Assembly (NCBI GenBank): GCA_033807695.1
Contig: CM066306.1
Location: 2,356,001-2,420,000, forward strand
DNA: 64,000 bases
Direction of reading: 5' to 3'
From: Daedaleopsis sinensis
Taxonomy: Eukaryota; Basidiomycota; Agaricomycetes; Polyporales; Polyporaceae
Part shown: one piece after another, positions 33,201-45,598 of the stretch
Numbering within the stretch: position 1 is the stretch's first letter
Layout: each line of letters opens with the position of its first letter
Translations under genes and position numbers: made by a program
The notes under the pieces: model-generated
Told to the model about the DNA's origin: nothing
Database searches by the model: none
Seen by the model: the letters and a program-made list of their open reading frames with translations, nothing else

Positions 33201-36200
33201 CAGATGACTTCGTCGACATCAACCAATTTTTCGCCACGTTCGGTGTTCCTTCCATTCCCTCCGTACCCGATACCCTACGACCTGTCCCAGAGCTCCTCGA
33301 CCAGGAGGATGCTTGGTCCCTGTCACTGGCAGAAAGACAGCAGCTCCACAAGATGTGGGCGGACGAGGTCCGCATTAGCACCCAGGAGACCCAGACCGAA
33401 GAGTTCCGACGACTCCGCGAGAAGCATGCACGGGCGGCACAAGATCACCTCGAAGCCCAAGCTGAGGTCAGGGCCTTCTGCTGAGCTATGCTTGTGACAG
33501 TATCTTACACAGTCCGTCCAGATCCGGAAGCAACTCCTCCGAAACGTCGATATTATTGGGTGCACAACGACTGGCAAGCCTAGCTCCCCCCGCTGTAGTA
33601 GTAGCCAACTCAACTCACGTTCTCTTGTGTCACAGGAGCGGCAAAGTTGACAGCCCTCCTCAAGGTAGGCATTGTGTATTAATCTGACTGTCATTCGACT
33701 CAGGCTCGTCTCTTCTAGGGTATCGGGCCGAAGGTCTTGCTTGTGGAAGAGGCCGGACAAGTCCTAGAAGCGCATGTACTGGGCAGTCTGGTGCCAAGCA
33801 TTCAACATATGATTCTCATCGGCGACCCTCTCCAACTGCGACCAACGCTCAACAATTACTGTAAGTCCGCTAATACTCCTCGTCGTGAAACTTCCTCTAA
33901 TACTATCCTATCAGCCTTGTCGATGGATCATCCCCGCGGGAAATTGCTATACAAGTTCGACATGTCCTTGATGGAGCGGCTCTCCTCTTCCGGTATGCCT
34001 ATGTCCCAAATCAACGTGCAGCGTCGCATGCGACCAGAGATCGCGGATCTCGTCAGGTAAACACACAACACATCGGCGGGGCTAAGGTGCTTATAAGTGC
34101 TGACCTGCATACCCGCCCGAATCGCCAGGATGACTCTGTACCCACGTCTTGAAGACCACGACCTCGTCAAGAACTATCCGCATGTCCAGGGCATGGGCAA
34201 GGATGTGTTCTTCCTCACCCACGACCACAAAGAGAATGGCGGCGAGGACGACTTCGTCAGCAAGTACAACCAGTTCGAGGTGCGGTCATTGTCAGTTTTT
34301 CGTATCGCTCTCGTGATTGAACCAAGGTCGTCAGGTCGACATGATCAAGGACCTGGTCCTCCATCTCCTCCGGTACAGTGGTCGATCGCTTCCGAATCGG
34401 CCGATACTGAGCCTTCCCTTGCAGCCAAGGGCCATATTCAAGCGAGGGAGACATCGTCGTCCTCTGTGCATACCTCGGGCAGTTGTCGCGTCTTCGAGAG
34501 GCGCTGTCCACCGAGGTTGCTGTCGTCCTCGACGAGCGTGATCAGGCAGAGCTCGACGACAGGGCCGCAGAGTCGGAGGATGTCACACAGTCGAACACCG
34601 GCGTCGAGCGAGTCAAGGTTTCGCGCAGAGTAAGTTCTTGAAGGCCTTCACGTCTGTATGATGATTTCATATCGTCCGTTGCAGGTTCTCTTGCGGACGA
34701 TCGACAATTTCCAGGGGGAAGAGGCGAAGGTTAGTTGCATCGCCATCTACGCCGAACCTTGATGATCTAGACAGTACTCGTCAGATCGTGATCTTGTCTC
34801 TTGTGCGCAACTCTGGCGGCTCGGAAGAAGACGAGGTCGTGCATGGCCACAATGCTAAGGGGCGTGTCAACATCGGATTCCTCAGGGTGAGCAGGTGATT
34901 CGCATACAGTGTGAATTTGTGGCTGAGACCTGCTACCAGTCAGAGAACAGGACGAACGGTACGTCGATCGCAGCAAGCGACTTACTTGTGGTTTGTATTC
35001 TGATGTCGCATGGTTTACAGTCGCGCTGTCGCGTGCTCGAGAAGGCATGTACATTCTTGGAAACGCGACGAATCTCGCTGCTCGAAGCAATATGTGGAAA
35101 GAGGTGGTCGACGAGCTGCGCAAACGAGATTGTCTGGGCACTGCTTTCCCGGTCAACTGCCAACGACATCCAGAAACCATCGAGCTGGTCTCCAAGCCCG
35201 GCCAGCTTCCTCGGATCTCTCCTGATGGTGCGAGCTGCAACACTCGAGTCCCATGTCCCGCATTTGACTAATATTCCTGAAGGTGGTTGTCTCCGCCATT
35301 GCGACATGCGTCTCAAGTGCGGCCATCTCTGTCCTTATAAGGTGACTCATGAGTTTCCTCTCCTACTCAGTATGGATCTCAATAACAGTGCCATCTCAGT
35401 GCCACTCCGACGACCCGAGGCATCTCTCGGTGTCATGCGTGCAGCGGTGCACTCGACTCTGTCCTAAAGGCCACCCATGCACGAAACAATGTGCTGAACC
35501 GTGCGGGGATTGTCTCATCGAGGTTGCCGATGTACCGCTGCCTTGCGGACATGTTGCCTCGAAAATCCAGTGGTGGGTACCCCTTTCGATCCCGCACTGA
35601 CTTGAAGGTGGCCGAATACTGACACCTTTCTTAGCCACCAGCGGGACAACCTGTCCGCGATCTTCTGTACGGTCTCTGTCACACGGCGCCTGCCTGGTTG
35701 CGAGCATGAGGCGACAATGAGGTGTTCAGACGATCCCCGTCGCTTCCCCTGCCGCGCCCCGTGCGGAGGTAACATGGGATGCTGTGGGCGCTCTTGCAAG
35801 GCGCCATGCCACCAGTGCCAAGTGCTCAACGATGCACCCGTGCCTCCGCGCCAGGACAACCCCGAGGACGAGGACGACATCATCCACGAGCAAGCGGACG
35901 AGGCGTTCCAGGTGAAGCGGGTGCAGCACGTCGGACACTCCTGCCAGCGGATGCTCTTCTGCGGGCACCTGTGCGACAGGCTGTGTTCTGCGGACCATGA
36001 GTGCACCACGACCTGCAAGCAGGAGTGCCGGCAGGTGTGCGCCCACGCGCGGTGCCGGAACCACTGCTCCGTCCCGTGCGCGCCGTGTCAGGAGCCGTGT
36101 ACTTGGTGAGTGCTCGCAGGCGTCGGGGTTTGATACGTGGTTTCTGACACGCGAGCAGGCGTTGCGCACACCAAGCTTGTCCTGTCCCTTGCGGCGCCGT

Positions 36201-38160
36201 GAGTGGTTACTGTACTTATGGATCCTGAAAGAGAAGCTGATCGACTGGGGTGCATAGATTTGCGCTCGGCTTCCCTGCGACAAGCGGTGCGAGCGGACGC
36301 TTTCCTGCGGACACCGCTGTCCATCCGGTGAGCACAACTTGCGTGTGACTCCCACATTACGCTGATGATTGTGTACAGTTTGCGGAGAAGACTGCGACGC
36401 GCAGGTGTGCCCGATCTGTGCTCCTGACGAGGTCCGGCGGAACATCGTCGACCTCGTCATGCAGCGCACCATGGCAGACCTCGATCTCGAGAGCGACGGC
36501 CTGGACGAGCTGACCATCACCCTTCCCATCTGCAGGCACGTCTTCACGGTCGAGACGCTCGACGGACACTGCGGGCTGGACGAGTACTACCGCCGCGGAC
36601 CCACGGGCAACTGGATCGGGTTCGAGCCTCCTCCGCTCGGGTTCAAGCAGCCTCCGACGTGTCCAACGTGCCGCGCCGCCATCACCGCGCCTCGCTACGG
36701 ACGCGTCTTCAAGCGCGCCGACCTGGACATCCTCGAGAACAACGTCGCGTCGCACATGTCCAAGTCCCTCGCCGCCGTCGGAGCCAAACTAGACGCGGTG
36801 GACAAAGCAGCCCTCGGCGCCGCCGTCGCCGTGCTTGCGGCGGAAATAACGCCCGAGCGCTCGAACGTGTCGGCCAAGGAGCTGAGGGCCCTGCAGAACA
36901 CCCAGGCGGGCATCCTCCAGGCCGCGCGCCCCACGCCATGCACCCTGCAGCACATCGACCCTCTCAACGCAAAGCTGCACCAGCTGCCCGCCAAGGAAGC
37001 CTTCGCGTGGAAGCGCGCCGTCCTGCCCCTCTTCAACGCATACAAGGACACCGCCGCGGTCGCGCAGACGCGCTCTGCGCACTCGCACGCGTGGGAGGCC
37101 TCCTTCGCGTACCTGTACCAGAAGGAGCTGGACGACATCGCCGCGCACCCGACCGCCGCGCCGCGCAGCCCGACCGAGTACGCGCTCCGCATCGCGCGCC
37201 TCAAAGTCGGGCAGCCCCCGCCGCGCGCGGACCAGCGCTTCCTCGTCGAGTCCATCTGGACGTCGATCACGCTCCGGCTCACGCTCGTCGAGCTCCTCGC
37301 GCGCTGGCTCGCCGCGCTCGCGCAGCGCGCGCGCGCGTACCCCGCCGCGAACAAGCGCGTGTGGGGCGCGTACGCCGCGTTCCTCCTGCGCGCGTGCGCG
37401 GCGGACGGCGCGCTCGCGCTGCGCATCACGCAGGCGTCCGAGAGCCACCGGCAGGAGGCGCGCACGGCGCTGCTCGCGCTGCGCGTCGCGCTCGAGCACT
37501 TCCGCTTCAACGTGCAGATGATGCGCGCGAACGCGAAGACGACGCAGGAGACGCGCACGAAGATGGCGGACCGCGCGCGCGAGAAGCGCGAGGAGGCGCA
37601 GGCGCGCGTCGGGGATGTGCGTGCGCGCGCGGGGCGCAGGGGGCGGCTGCCGGACTGGATGCTGCCGGACTGGATGCAGCCGGACTTCGTCGTGCCTGCG
37701 CAGGCGATCATCGAGGAGTGGGAGTCGTTGGAGACGTCGCTGCGCCGGGACACGTTCTACGAGCCTGTCTCGCTCGAGGAGCTCACACAGATCGTCAGAG
37801 GGTTAAACTTTTGTGCGTATCGCGGAGTGTGCACCCGTCGAGCTTTTGCTGATCCTTTCTCTCTCTTTTTCATAGCGCACATCGGGCACTTCTACAAGTG
37901 TCCCAACGGCCATGTCTACGTGATCGGTGATGTACGTCCACCTTCCCAGATTTCAGACGCGAAAGCGCAGCTCACGAGCATTCGGTCGTTGATAGTGCGG
38001 CGGCGCAGACCAAAGGTCGTTCTGCAACGAATGCGGCGAGGCCATCGGGGGATATGGCCACCGGCTTGAGTCGTCGAACCAGCCGGTGAGGGAGCTAGAG
38101 GAGATCGCCCGTGCGCAGGGATCGCAGAACAGCCCTTGGGATTGGGCTATCCGTCTGTAG
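30280..38160 (+). CDS. NFX1-type zinc-finger SF1 helicase (ZNFX1-like), main body, cut off from its N-terminus by the retroelement
   Basis: ZNFX1-type proteins are UPF1-like RNA helicases linked to small-RNA silencing. The coding sequence resumes with RTSLSFGRGYIPLLR, then YLSSEYVVKSITSK and GLYFLIMEHFERFSEIIRSC (30.5 kb). Helicase motifs: Walker A SPPGTGKS split by an intron (32205-32274), TNHALDHML, CTTTGAAK (33.56-33.65 kb, across a GC-AG intron), motif II LLVEEAGQVLEAHVLGS, motif III GDPLQLRP (33.83 kb), QRRMRPEIADLVR, RTIDNFQGEEAK (34.7 kb) and NVALSRAREGMYILGN (35.03 kb). The NFX1 region (35.29-36.4 kb) has repeated CGH and Cys-pair units. The last long GC-rich, Ala/Arg-rich exon (36.38-37.81 kb) is followed by HIGHFYKCPNGHVYVIGD and an SFCNECGEAIGG zinc knuckle, stop TAG 38160. 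Everything after the insertion looks intact. Without the upstream part this frame lacks a clear native start codon. Confidence 0.85.
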
Positions 38161-38474
38161 CCAGCCTGATTGTATGAACACGGAATTTGCCTCTGCTGTC
38201 TGGACTCTTACTCGTGTATCATCATGTACTACAAATCTTAGCTCTCGTGTATGATAGCCTCAGACTCGGACACCCACACGCCGTCTTACATGCACACCCC
38301 AAGCCTCTCATACGTTGGTTAAATTCTGGGATATATCTCGATTAGATGTCGAGGTCACTCCCGAGCGCAAGTGACGTCATTGGTTAAACCGCTCCGACGT
38401 CGAGGAAGGCCCGCGTTGCAGCTCTGCACACGACCACGACTCGCTGCACCCTGAAATCCCGACGCACGACCACC
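38161..38474. other. Intergenic region
   Basis: A 314-base gap between the helicase stop and the transporter start; it should hold the helicase 3' UTR and the transporter promoter. No other feature seen. Confidence 0.5.
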
Positions 38475-40176
38475 ATGAACCTCGCAGACCCAGACAGCGC
38501 GTCGGACACGATGCTCCCGACGCTCCTCGCCGCCTTCCAGGGCACCGTCTCCGTCCTCCTCACCCTCCTCGCGGGGTACCTCATGGCCCGCCGCGGCTAC
38601 CTCACGCACGACACCGTCCGCCGCGTCTCCGCCCTCTGCACGACCCTCTTCCTCCCCTGCCTCATCGTCGCCTCCATGGGCCCCGCGCTCACCCTCCCCA
38701 CGCTCGCCGCCGTCTGGATCGTGCCCGCCTGGGGGCTCCTCAGCACCTTGCTCGCGCACGCCGCGGGGTACGCCGGGGCGCGCCTCCTCCGCCTCCCGCA
38801 CTGGACCGTCGCCGCGAGCGGCCGCCCGAACGCGAACGCGCTCCCGCTCATCCTCCTGCAGTCCCTCGCGCACACTGGGGTGCTCGACGCGCTCGCGCGC
38901 CCCGGGGAGGCCCCCGCCGCTGCGCTCGCCCGCGCGCAGTCCCTCGTGCTCCTCAACGCCGTCGTGCAGCAGTGCGTCACCTTCCAATTCGCCCCGCGCA
39001 TCCTCGCGCGCGACCGCCCAAGCAAACCCCGAGGCGACGAGGAGGACTCGGACCACGACACGCTCCGCCCGGGCCTGGCCGTGCAGGACCCGGAGAGGGC
39101 GGCGCTGCTGCACGGGGGCGCCAGCTATGACGTCGACGATGATTCGGACGACGAGACGCGCGCGCGGGGCAGCAGTCGCGATCGGTGCCGAACCGCGCTC
39201 GACGCGCTCGCGGACGAGCCTGCGCCTGACATCCACTGGCCGGGACGTCTGCGCGTGCTCGAGAAGCCCGTGAAGGCGGTCGCGGCGGCGGTCAGCGCGC
39301 CCCTCCTCGGGGCCATCCTCGCTCTGGTCATCGGAGTGAGTACACAGTAACATAAGTACACGAGGTAGTAGCCCTCAGACGTCGCTGCGCGCTGCTGACG
39401 ACGATACGCTCGACCGCAGATCACCCCGCCGCTGCACCACGCGATCCTGGACACGGACGGCGCGCTGTACAGCAGCGTCACCCAGACCGTGAAGAACCTC
39501 GGCGAGCTCTTGTAAGTTGCCAAACACCTCCGTTTGCAGTGGGTGCTGGGTCCGGACGAGTGCTGATTCTCGTGTTTCTTGCCTTTCTTGTGCGCAGCGT
39601 CGTGCTGCAGACGTTCATCGTCGGCGCCGAGCTCGCGGTCGTGCGCTCCTCGAACCCGGGCGCACTCGCGACGTCCTGGGTGCTCTTCGTCCGCTTCGGC
39701 GTCATGCCCGCGCTCGCCCTGCTGTTCGTGTGGGCCACCGCCGGGCGCGGGTGGTACGTCGACGACCAGCTCGTGTGGTGCGTCCCCGTCACCGTCACCG
39801 TCACCGTCGCCCCATCGCGCGCTCCCTTGAAGTCGCCACGGGGCACCCAGCACTCAACATCCAATACTCACGAGTCTAATTCTGCACAGGTTCCTGCTCG
39901 TCCTGATCCCCGCGGGGCCCTCCGCGATGCTGCTCGTCAGCGTCGCCGAGCTCGTGAACACGAGCCAGGGCCCGATCGCGGGCTACCTCACCATTGCCGT
40001 ATGTTTACATTTTCCACGCGCACGGCGGCCCCCGCGCTGCCACGAACCCGTCGCTGACACGGCGGCGTTCCTGTCCCTGCCCCCCACAGTATCTCGCGTC
40101 GCCGTTGATGGCGGTGGTGTGCTCGCTCGGGCTCACCGTCGTCCGCGCCGCGTCCGCGCGTGTCTCGGGGCTTTGA
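38475..40176 (+). CDS. Auxin-efflux-carrier-family membrane transporter
   Basis: Member of the Mem_trans/PIN-like family (Pfam PF03547). In fungi these are usually ER or plasma-membrane transporters of unknown substrate. MNLADPDSASDTMLPTLLAA starts at 38475. The N-terminal bundle shows about five helices: GTVSVLLTLLAGYLMARRGY, VSALCTTLFLPCLIVASMG, LAAVWIVPAWGLLSTLLAHA and others, with SGRPNANALPLILLQSL as the conserved discontinuous-helix region. A long charged cytosolic loop (about 38990-39250, Asp-rich) precedes the C-terminal bundle: APLLGAILALVIG, VVLQTFIVGAELAV, FGVMPALALLFVWATA, FLLVLIPAGPSAMLLVSVAE, and YLASPLMAVVCSLGLTVVRA ending at TGA 40176. At least four introns; the one after 39778 contains a CACCGT hexamer repeat. 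The gene looks intact. Confidence 0.87.
39785..39809 (+). repeat. CACCGT/CCGTCA hexamer microsatellite inside a transporter intron
   Basis: About four tandem copies of a GTCACC unit directly after a GTGCGT donor. The position is non-coding, so length changes should be tolerated unless they disturb splicing. Confidence 0.8.
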
Positions 40177-40376
40177 GTATGGTGCCGTGGGTCTGCCGCA
40201 CGCTCAACGCTCAACGTTCACCTTCAACGTCGATCGCGCGCGCAGGATGTTCGATGTTCGATGTTGGAACCCGGGGTTGGTGCCCATGTCTATTCAGCTT
40301 GTGGAAACACGCACAGAACAGTACTAGTGTAGGCGGCCTTATCGGACTGAAGACCCGCCGTAACCCCATAGACGAG

Positions 40377-40405
40377 ATCCATATCCATATCCATATCCAT
40401 ATCCA
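40377..40405 (+). repeat. (ATCCAT)n microsatellite
   Basis: Nearly five tandem copies of ATCCAT in non-coding sequence 200 bases after the transporter gene. Confidence 0.9.
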
Positions 40406-40552
40406 CACTGTATCGTCGCCCCACCATAGGTAGCGCACCCCAATATGAATCACAATGATATCGCAGCAACTGCCCCCGCGGGTCTTCGAATTCCGAAGCC
40501 CGCCCGTCTTCTCCGCTTCCCAGGACCCGGACGGACCATATGGCGGGCACTC

Positions 40553-40579
40553 GTCCACGTCCATGTCCATGTCCATGTC
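40553..40579 (+). repeat. (GTCCAT)n microsatellite
   Basis: Tandem GTCCA(T/C) units about 150 bases downstream of the ATCCAT array. The two hexamers differ at one position. Confidence 0.85.
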
Positions 40580-42636
40580 ATCGCAGCCCCCTTGCAAGTG
40601 ATCAGGGGCATGATGCACCATGTAAGCACGATATGGCAGACTCGGAAGGCACGATAGGAATCCGGATGCGCGTGCGTGCGGTCGATCCAGGGCGGAAAGA
40701 CGCCTGTCCCCCGCGCAGGAAAGTTCATGTTTGGTTCCAGGAGCAGACGCAGGATATCGATCCAGTCGGGGCAGATGACGACACACGATTCCCGGAGCAG
40801 GCTGCAGGTCGCCGGAGAGCCTGGGCCGTGACGCGCGATGTGCGTCCGGGAAATCGAGACGTCGAAGCGTGCAGAGGAACTCGAAGACGAAGCCGCAGTG
40901 ACGAAGACGCGGTGACGAGACGAGACGACGCAGGCGCAGGCATGGCATGGCCGCTGCTCAGATCTCCGACACTCTTAACCAGGAATGTAGGCGTTGGGGG
41001 CCCCGTTCGAGGGCGCCCGGAGGCTTTCTGCGCATGTACGTACGTGCGCGAACAGGCAATCAAGCACGGGTGTCGTGACCGTCCGCGCACATGCACAATG
41101 CACATTGATATTGCAGTCTGATCGGTGCGGCGCGGAATCGGAAGCGTGCGTGCGCCGAGCGGAGGGAAGGCGCGGACTGCTGTGCAGAGACGTCCGACTC
41201 CGAGGCGCGACGACAGTGGCCATGGCCATGGATGTTGCCGACGAGAGAGCACCCCCGGGCAGCTAGAGCGGGCATAACGGACGCCAACGGGCGGTGGCGA
41301 CTGCTCACTAGTCACTAATCGCTGCTCAGACCGGCGGACGACGCGACCCGTGCCCAACCCGCTCGCCCGGGGTCGTCCGTTTCCCGCTTCCGGAGGGGCA
41401 GCCGGGGGCGGACCATGATGCATGCCCTACCAAGTCTCGGAGGCATTGTAGGTGGCAAACTGGCGCGGGCGTGACGCGTGACCGCGGAGGCAAGACTCCG
41501 ACGCTGCTTACGCCCAGTGCGAGCTGGTCAGATTCCAGAAGAGGGCGCGGAAGTCCGATGGCTCTGTCAATGGGCATTGGGGGAACGCGTCCCTGGCGAC
41601 CCGCCGCGGGGTACCTGGCGGACACGCCGCACGTCGCGGCAGGCGTGGAACTCCCTCAGCCTGGAAGCCGCGTGTGCAGCCCGGCGCTGTGGGGCACTGG
41701 CGTGGTGAGCTTGTGCGGTGCCGGCCGGGGCAGCTTCGCAGCGGCACTGGAATGCCCTGCTGTTAAGTATATCCTTGGTGCGCGTCGAGGACTAGTACTC
41801 CTTCGAACCCGGGAGCATGCGCGAATCCCGCGGATAAGGCAGGTATGAAGTTCGAGCCTCGAGGGATGTTCGGGCGGAGAAGACGGCCGCGAGTCATGAA
41901 ATGCTAGTGCGTGGATATGAACGCCGCCCGTCGTGACTGGAGTCTGGAGATGGGCTAGCAGAGAGATCGAGGGGTTCGGAGTTATTTGTGGCAGCGAGGG
42001 GGGAGAGGACGAGTGAAGGGCTGTCAGGTGGACGCGGCCGATATAGTGCTTCCTCGTTTGAACAGCATCCCGACCGCCTGGCTATGACTCAGCAACGATC
42101 CGATGGGCTCCAGACAAGGTTGAAGTATATACCGCCGCTGTCAACAGGAAGGTCACGACCGCAGAGGATGAGCGGTGTGGGAGAGCGGTGCCGTCATGCC
42201 CTCCGTGTGGGATGGCGAAGGGTGCGTAGAACAGAAGGGGGCGCATTCCACAGATGAGCGCAACGGATATCGAACGAGGTTGGATGATGATATGTTCTGG
42301 GCGTGGTGACGTGCCTCCGACGAACGGCGAGGGCAGACATGGATATCTGAAGACGATGGATAGGATCAGACAAGGGAGTACTGCAGAGTGTGGCTTTCGG
42401 GAAGACAACCTTGACGCCACCAGAGACTTGGCGAGAGAGAGACGAGGAGGAGTCGAGCAAAAACAAAGAGGAACAGTGGACAAGGCCGGTGAGAGCACGG
42501 ACCGGTCAGGTGGTGGGTTTTGAGTGGAAAATGGGGAATAAGAGTTAAATAACGGGATAAGGGGGGTAGAGTGTAAAGAGGTCGACGGGCGTCCCGCCTG
42601 TTGTTGCGGCCGTCCCCCTCCCATCGGACGCGGTCG

Positions 42637-45598
42637 ATGATGTCTCTCTCGCCCACGACGTCGACCTCGAACTACGACGAGCAGCCGAACGGCAAACGCA
42701 GGCGGACGAGCAGCTTCAACAACGGCCACGGCAGCCGGACCGAGATGGCGTCCCCGCAGGACACCCCCAGCGGCCACGGCCTGTCCCCCTCCCAGTCTGC
42801 GCACATCCCGAAGCGGGGCGCGCGGGCCTGCACAAACTGTCGCAAGGGCAAGAACAGATGCGAAGGCGAGGTCCGTCCTTCCCGTCTACCATCATCCTCT
42901 GCCGCCCGCACTTACCCGTCCCACCCCCTCCCCGTCCCGTCTGCCCGCCCACCCGCCCGGCCCGGTCCTCGTCCAGGCTCCCTGCCGTCGTTGCCAACTG
43001 AGCGGCGCACAATGCGTCTTTGAGAAGCCCGAGAAAAAGAATGTCCAAGGCGCATTGACAACCGCTAGCGTCGAGTGAGTCCACCATCACCACTCCCCCC
43101 CAACGGCCATGTCCCCCTCATCATGCTCAATCCACCTCCTCCCAACCCACACAGGCGTCTCTCCCGCCTCGAGGGCCAATACCTCGTACGTTTCTCTACC
43201 CCCATCCGTCCCCGCGCAGCTGCTCACACGCTCGTCGTGGCTGTTGTCCAGGTCATGCAGAGCCAGATGATCGGTCTGCAATCCTCTCTCGACCGCATCC
43301 TCACCGCTATCCAGAGCCAGAACCAGAACCAGAGCCAGCCCATCCCGCAGCAGCCGGCCTATCATGGGAGCTCCTCACGCGACAGCCCCGTCATGCCAGG
43401 TCCGTTGCCTCCCATTCGCACCCGTTCAGATGTGTACAACTCGCCCCCTGGTCAAGGAGAAGGGCCGTCCCGCCCCCGCTCGTTCCCGCCTCTCCCTGGC
43501 TTTGCCCCTCCTGTGCGTCACGTTTCTCTGCCCTTTCCCCCATCCTGCTACTTATCGTCCCCAACAGCCGCACAAGTATGCCACCTATGGCATCGTGCCC
43601 AGCACAGCGCCCTCTTCCGACGATGAGTCAGAGGACACCCTCCCCCGCTCTACCCTCAACGCACCCATCGAGGCCTTGCAGGGCCTGGCCAATGCAGCCG
43701 CAGAAGCCGCTGCCGCTCCATCTGCATCTCCCCCTAGGTAGGTAGTTTCCGGCTGTCCGGTAGACCGCTGCTCACAGTCTGTTCCAGGGTGAAGAAGCGC
43801 AAGCGGGCTGAGCCGACGCCCCGCAATGCATTCCCTGGCGTCGTTGAGAAGGTAGCTCGTGACCTCTCGTCCGCTCAGACGGGGTTCTCACTGCGTGTTC
43901 TAGAGCCTCGTCTCGGATAGCGAAGCACGGGAACTCTACCACATGTACGTCCACGTCCATGCCCTGCTGTGTTAAGACCCCCGCTCACACCCCGTCCGTC
44001 CCGCAGCTTCTTCTCAGGATGCCACATCTTCATCCCTCTCTTCGACCCGACATACGACACGTACGAGGGCATCATGGATCGCTCCCCCTGGACCTTCGAC
44101 GCGATCCTCGCTGTCGCGGCCAAGATCCGGAGCGGGACCGGCCCGCTTATCCCCGCCTTCTACCAGTGTCTGGAGGAGGCGCAGGGCATCGCGCGGTCGT
44201 CCCTCTTCGGCCCGGTTGTGCGCAAGGAAGCGGTGCAGGGAATGCTCCTGCTCGCCGCCTGGAGCACCAACGGCTGGCTCCCGAGCGGCCACGCGATGCG
44301 CATGGCGCTCGACTTGGGCCTCCACCGCGCGCTCGAGAAGCTCGCGGACGACGGCGGCAAGAAGCGCAGTGACGAGGAGGAGCGGAATCTGGGTATGTCG
44401 TCGTTCGAAATATCTCCAGCAGGCTCGCTGACTCTGACCGTGCGCGCGCAGTGGTGTCGGCCCGCATCTGGCTGTGCCTCTATTGGTTTGACCACCAGAT
44501 GAGCCTGGGGACAGGCCGGCCGATCGTTCTGCGCGACGAGAACTCAATTCGGCACTGCCGTGTGCTGCTCACACACCCGATGGCATCGCCGACGGACGTG
44601 CGGCTGGTGTCCCAGGTGGAGCTCATCGCGCAAAAGAGTGCGTTCTTCACCTGGTCCCTGATACGATTCCGGACTGACGAGTTGTCGACAGCGCAAATCT
44701 ACGAGACGCTGTCGTCCATGAACGGCCAGGTCAACCACAACACGCTAGCGTTCATCCGGCGGGCCAACATCGCTCTCGACAAATGGTGGGCCGACTGCGA
44801 CGAGCTGCACCGTAAGTCCCCGTGATTGCCCCTCTCCATCACGACGCACCCGCTCACTGACCCCCAGGGCAAACGATGGACGAGGAAGCGCTCCCGCGCA
44901 AGATCCTCGCGGGCGAGTTGCACTACGCGAAGCTCTGGCTCGTCTGCGTCGCGCTCCGCGGCGTCTCCTGGGACAAGATGCCGTTCGAGCAGCGCGAGCT
45001 CGCGTTCCAGGCGAAGGACGCGGCCTCGGGCTGCCTCGCGAACCTGCTCGACTCGCCCACGTACCGCGCCGCGCTGCGCTACGCCGTGCACGACTCGCTC
45101 GTCATGGCCGCGTTCGCCGGCCTCTTCCTGCTCAAGATGGCGCACCTCTTCCCCGCCGAGCTCGACCTCGCCGCGATCACGATCCAGGTCGAGCAGCTCG
45201 CGCAGCTCCTCTCCGACGTCGCCGCCGAGCGCTACGCGCTCACCCTCCGCATCATGCTCGCGAACCTCCGCCGCAAGATCGGGCTCGCCGCCGCCGCCCA
45301 GCAGCAGCAGCAGCAGCTCGCCAGCGGCGGAGGGGGTGGGGGCGGGGGCGGGGACGCGAGCATGCTCCCCGCGGCGTTCCTCGACCCGAGCATCGTGCCC
45401 CCGCCGCCGTTCACGGTCGAGGAGGTCGGGCCGTGGGCGCACGACCCGCGCATGTTCGGCGCGATCCCGCTCTGGCTGCAGGAGCAGAGCCTCACGGACC
45501 TCGGCCTGCCCTCGAACGGCCACGACGGCATCTTCCTCCAGATGGGCCACGCCAACGGCTGGATCGGCGACTTCCCGCAGATGCCCGAGGCGTGGTGA
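42637..45598 (+). CDS. Zn(II)2Cys6 transcription factor with Fungal_trans middle homology region
   Basis: Nuclear DNA-binding regulator. The start is ATG 42637 (MMSLSPTTSTSNYDEQ), followed by a basic KRRR patch. The binuclear zinc cluster is split by an intron (42871-42980): CTNCRKGKNRCEGE joins APCRRCQLSGAQCVFE, giving C-x2-C-x6-C-x5-C-x2-C-x6-C. A short linker and likely coiled-coil dimerisation segment follow (RLEGQYL, VMQSQMIGLQSSLDRILTAI, 43.16-43.31 kb). The middle homology region includes SGCHIFIPLFDPTYDTYEG (44.0 kb), GWLPSGHAMRMALDLGLHRA (44.28 kb) and ARIWLCLYWFDHQMSLGTGR (44.46 kb). The C-terminal exon (44870-45598) is helical and carries a poly-Gln/poly-Gly tract. At least eight introns. 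Target genes are unknown; the adjacent transporter or riboflavin kinase are only positional guesses. Confidence 0.9.
45298..45355 (+). repeat. Coding poly-Gln / poly-Gly tract in the transcription factor
   Basis: CAG repeats encoding six or seven Gln are followed by GGN codons encoding about nine Gly, between two helical parts of the activation region. This is a likely length-variable tract. Confidence 0.85.

Larger units (their letters stand above)
40177..42636. other. Long GC-rich intergenic region upstream of the Zn2Cys6 factor
   Basis: Nearly 2.5 kb without a gene I can support. Open frames on both strands are compositional, with many Arg/Pro/Ser residues and no motif. It holds two hexamer repeats (listed separately), several GC-rich palindromic patches and a purine-rich stretch at 42.3-42.6 kb just before the factor. 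It probably contains the factor's promoter and leader. A non-coding RNA cannot be excluded. Confidence 0.5.

Noticed and set aside
36695..37753. 352-residue antisense open frame over the helicase C-terminal exon
   Set aside because: It lies opposite a well-supported exon in very GC-rich DNA, is dominated by Arg/Ser/Ala, and has no motif. A second sense-strand frame (36659-37852) and another antisense frame (36789-37499) are equally long, which shows the cause is composition.
40211..40948. 245-residue antisense frame in the large intergenic gap
   Set aside because: It reads through both microsatellites as Trp/Met/Asp repeats and has no domain, so it is not supported as a gene.
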